Source of the DNA: JAUSIK01 sp964362915
GTDB taxonomy: Archaea > Nanobdellota > Nanobdellia > Pacearchaeales > GW2011-AR1
NCBI GenBank assembly: GCA_964362915.1
Contig: CAYIGH010000033.1
Span: 1 to 11,574, forward strand
Direction: 5' to 3'
Length of the DNA: 11,574 bases
A model generated the notes under the pieces. The model ran no database searches and was not told the origin of the DNA. It saw nothing but the letters and a program-made list of their open reading frames with translations. Positions 10,534-11,574 of this stretch are shown in pieces (the first letter of the stretch is position 1; each line of letters starts with the position of its first letter). Made by a program: the position numbers and the translations under genes.

Positions 10534-10543
10534 TATTTAATAT
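10534..10543 (-). promoter_or_regulatory. TATA-like box overlapping the upstream gene's stop
   Basis: Minus-strand ATATTAAATA is centred 26 bp from the ATG at 10512 and includes the TAA (10537-10539) that ends the surface-protein gene, so the ABM gene can be transcribed on its own. Confidence 0.4.
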
Positions 10544-11574
10544 CTTCTTTTCTTTTCGTAAAAAAAGATAATCACGGCCATTACTATAACTAATATCACA
10601 ACTACAATAGCCCACAATATTGTTTTAGATATAGGTTTAATCTCTTCTTCCGGAGTAATCTCTTCGGTAGGCGTTGGAGTTTGTTCTGGGGCAGCTTCTT
10701 CAACTACTTGCTCTATCTTCTCAGCAATAGCGAAGAAGCTGAACGAATCTACTTCAGATTCATAATATTCACTCTCAGAATCAGAACTTACATATTTAGT
10801 TAATAACTCTCTCCATTCATTAGTATTTTCATTATATTTAAATAATTTTATTTTATCTTTATCTAGACCATTTCTAACTAGCCAAGACTTTTCAACTTGC
10901 AATGTTATCGTGCCCTTCTTTAATTTATCTTCAAGATTCCGAGTGCTTATTTCTAAATATTTGTAAACCTTCCCTGTCTTTTCAACAGTTACATTTGCCG
11001 GCTTTCCTTCGTATTTCGTAACAGTTATCCTAACATTTTGGGCAGGATTATTTACTTCTATTGATATTTCCTTTACCCCAATATCTTTATCATTTATTTT
11101 CATTATTGTTACATTTCCCGGAGTTACTTTTGTCCACGAATCTGTTTTTGTAGTCTTATTCGTACTTGTCGAAGGCCCACCTGAACCCCCTGTAGATGTA
11201 CCAGCAGGCGTTCCAGGAGAAGAAGAAGCAGGAATAGCGCTCCCTGTTATACTCGGCCCTGTCCCAGAGAAATGAGGCAATCTTATCCATATTTTATCTG
11301 AAGTAGTGTTAATATAACAAGGATTTGTAAGATTAAATAATGTAGAATTAGTAGTGCAAGTTACATTATTCAAAAGATATTGCCAATCATTTTGCTTATT
11401 AGAATAATGAGAAAGATTCCCTGCAAAAGCAGTAGAATTCGTTCCATTAACAGTAGCGTTCCATATCACATTCCAATTATCATCATAGAATAGAGGAAGA
11501 CTCATGTTCACGGGTCGCGTATCATTTAATCCAGTACTAGCAGATTCTGAATATGGAATAGAAACCAGAACATA
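10537..11574 (-). CDS. PGF-pre-PGF domain surface glycoprotein, C-terminal part (start outside window)
   Basis: 345 codons are visible and the frame stays open to the right edge, so the gene begins beyond 11574; the GTG at 11511 and ATG at 11505 are internal. The visible part starts with a secreted, Asn-rich region carrying many N-x-S/T sequons (NAT, NGT, NST, NLS, NVT, NLT, NTT), expected to be N-glycosylated, with IWIRLPHFSGTGPS closing it. A Gly/Ser/Thr/Pro linker follows (about 11260-11140). Then comes the archaeal PGF-pre-PGF domain (about 11139-10723: WTKVTPGNV, KVYKYLEIS, VEKSWLVRNGLDKDKIKL, EWRELLT, DSFSFFAIAE). A Pro/Glu/Thr stalk (TPTPTEEITPEEE) leads to a transmembrane helix (ILWAIVVVILVIVMAVIIFF) and a basic end KKRRY. 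It is a cell-surface or S-layer-type protein anchored at its C-terminus. Confidence 0.88.
   Translation of the reverse strand, partial: YVLVSIPYSESASTGLNDTRPVNMSLPLFYDDNWNVIWNATVNGTNSTAFAGNLSHYSNKQNDWQYLLNNVTCTTNSTLFNLTNPCYINTTSDKIWIRLPHFSGTGPSITGSAIPASSSPGTPAGTSTGGSGGPSTSTNKTTKTDSWTKVTPGNVTIMKINDKDIGVKEISIEVNNPAQNVRITVTKYEGKPANVTVEKTGKVYKYLEISTRNLEDKLKKGTITLQVEKSWLVRNGLDKDKIKLFKYNENTNEWRELLTKYVSSDSESEYYESEVDSFSFFAIAEKIEQVVEEAAPEQTPTPTEEITPEEEIKPISKTILWAIVVVILVIVMAVIIFFYEKKRRY

Noticed and set aside
10315..10593. Plus-strand Phe/Ile-rich open frame across the ABM gene
   Set aside because: It is antisense to a recognisable ABM-fold gene and typical of the complement of Lys/Glu-rich coding DNA.
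11505..11511. GTG 11511 or ATG 11505 as the start of the surface glycoprotein
   Set aside because: The frame stays open to 11574 with protein-like sequence and no signal peptide follows; the gene begins outside the window.

Overview
The window looks like chromosomal DNA of an AT-rich archaeon, most plausibly a DPANN lineage (Pacearchaeota/Woesearchaeota-like). The grounds are: most genes have an archaeal TATA box (often preceded by an AGAAAG-type BRE) about 25 bp before the start codon, which implies leaderless mRNAs, and only two have a Shine-Dalgarno sequence; there is an archaeal-type Lhr helicase, a PGF-pre-PGF surface glycoprotein, a DUF2080/AbrB-nucleotidyltransferase fusion, and coiled-coil plus winged-helix proteins of a kind I associate with those archaea. 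The lineage is inferred, not proven.

Layout. 1-46 (-): first 15 codons of an AbrB/MazE-type protein running off the left edge. 203-2791 (-): Lhr-type SF2 helicase. 2867-3082 (-) and 3143-3418 (+): a small unknown protein and a small winged-helix protein, diverging from one symmetric TATA box. 3475-4248 (+) and 4604-5218 (-): two convergent proteins of the same plan (N-terminal coiled coil, repeat-derived linker, C-terminal winged helix). 5219-5576: a gene-free tract with iteron-like AAACACC repeats, a 16-bp palindrome and a perfect hairpin. 5577-7857: small genes (an unknown protein, DUF378 and DUF3096 mini membrane proteins, an unknown minus-strand gene, a RelB/RelE-like toxin-antitoxin pair, an unknown protein) separated by intergenic DNA that shares repeated pieces. 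7957-9336 (-): an unknown protein behind an AbrB-MNT-helical fusion whose start carries two palindromes one helical turn apart. 9462-10220 (+): a membrane-anchored Kazal-like protein. 10222-10512 (-): an ABM-fold protein. 10537-11574 (-): a PGF-pre-PGF surface glycoprotein cut by the right edge.

How it fits together. The helicase is housekeeping nucleic-acid metabolism; the right end is cell surface. The middle is regulatory and accessory. At least three genes (1-46, 4604-5218, 8398-9336) encode DNA-binding domains and have a palindrome wedged between the TATA box and the start codon, the layout expected for autorepression. The most unusual signal is in 3.6-5.45 kb: short DNA words are repeated inside the linker-coding parts of both coiled-coil/winged-helix genes and in the adjacent non-coding tract. 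In one gene the same DNA word is read in different frames, so the repetition lies in the DNA rather than in the protein. This makes the block a candidate cis-acting locus (autoregulatory array, partition or replication-type site, or hypervariable locus).
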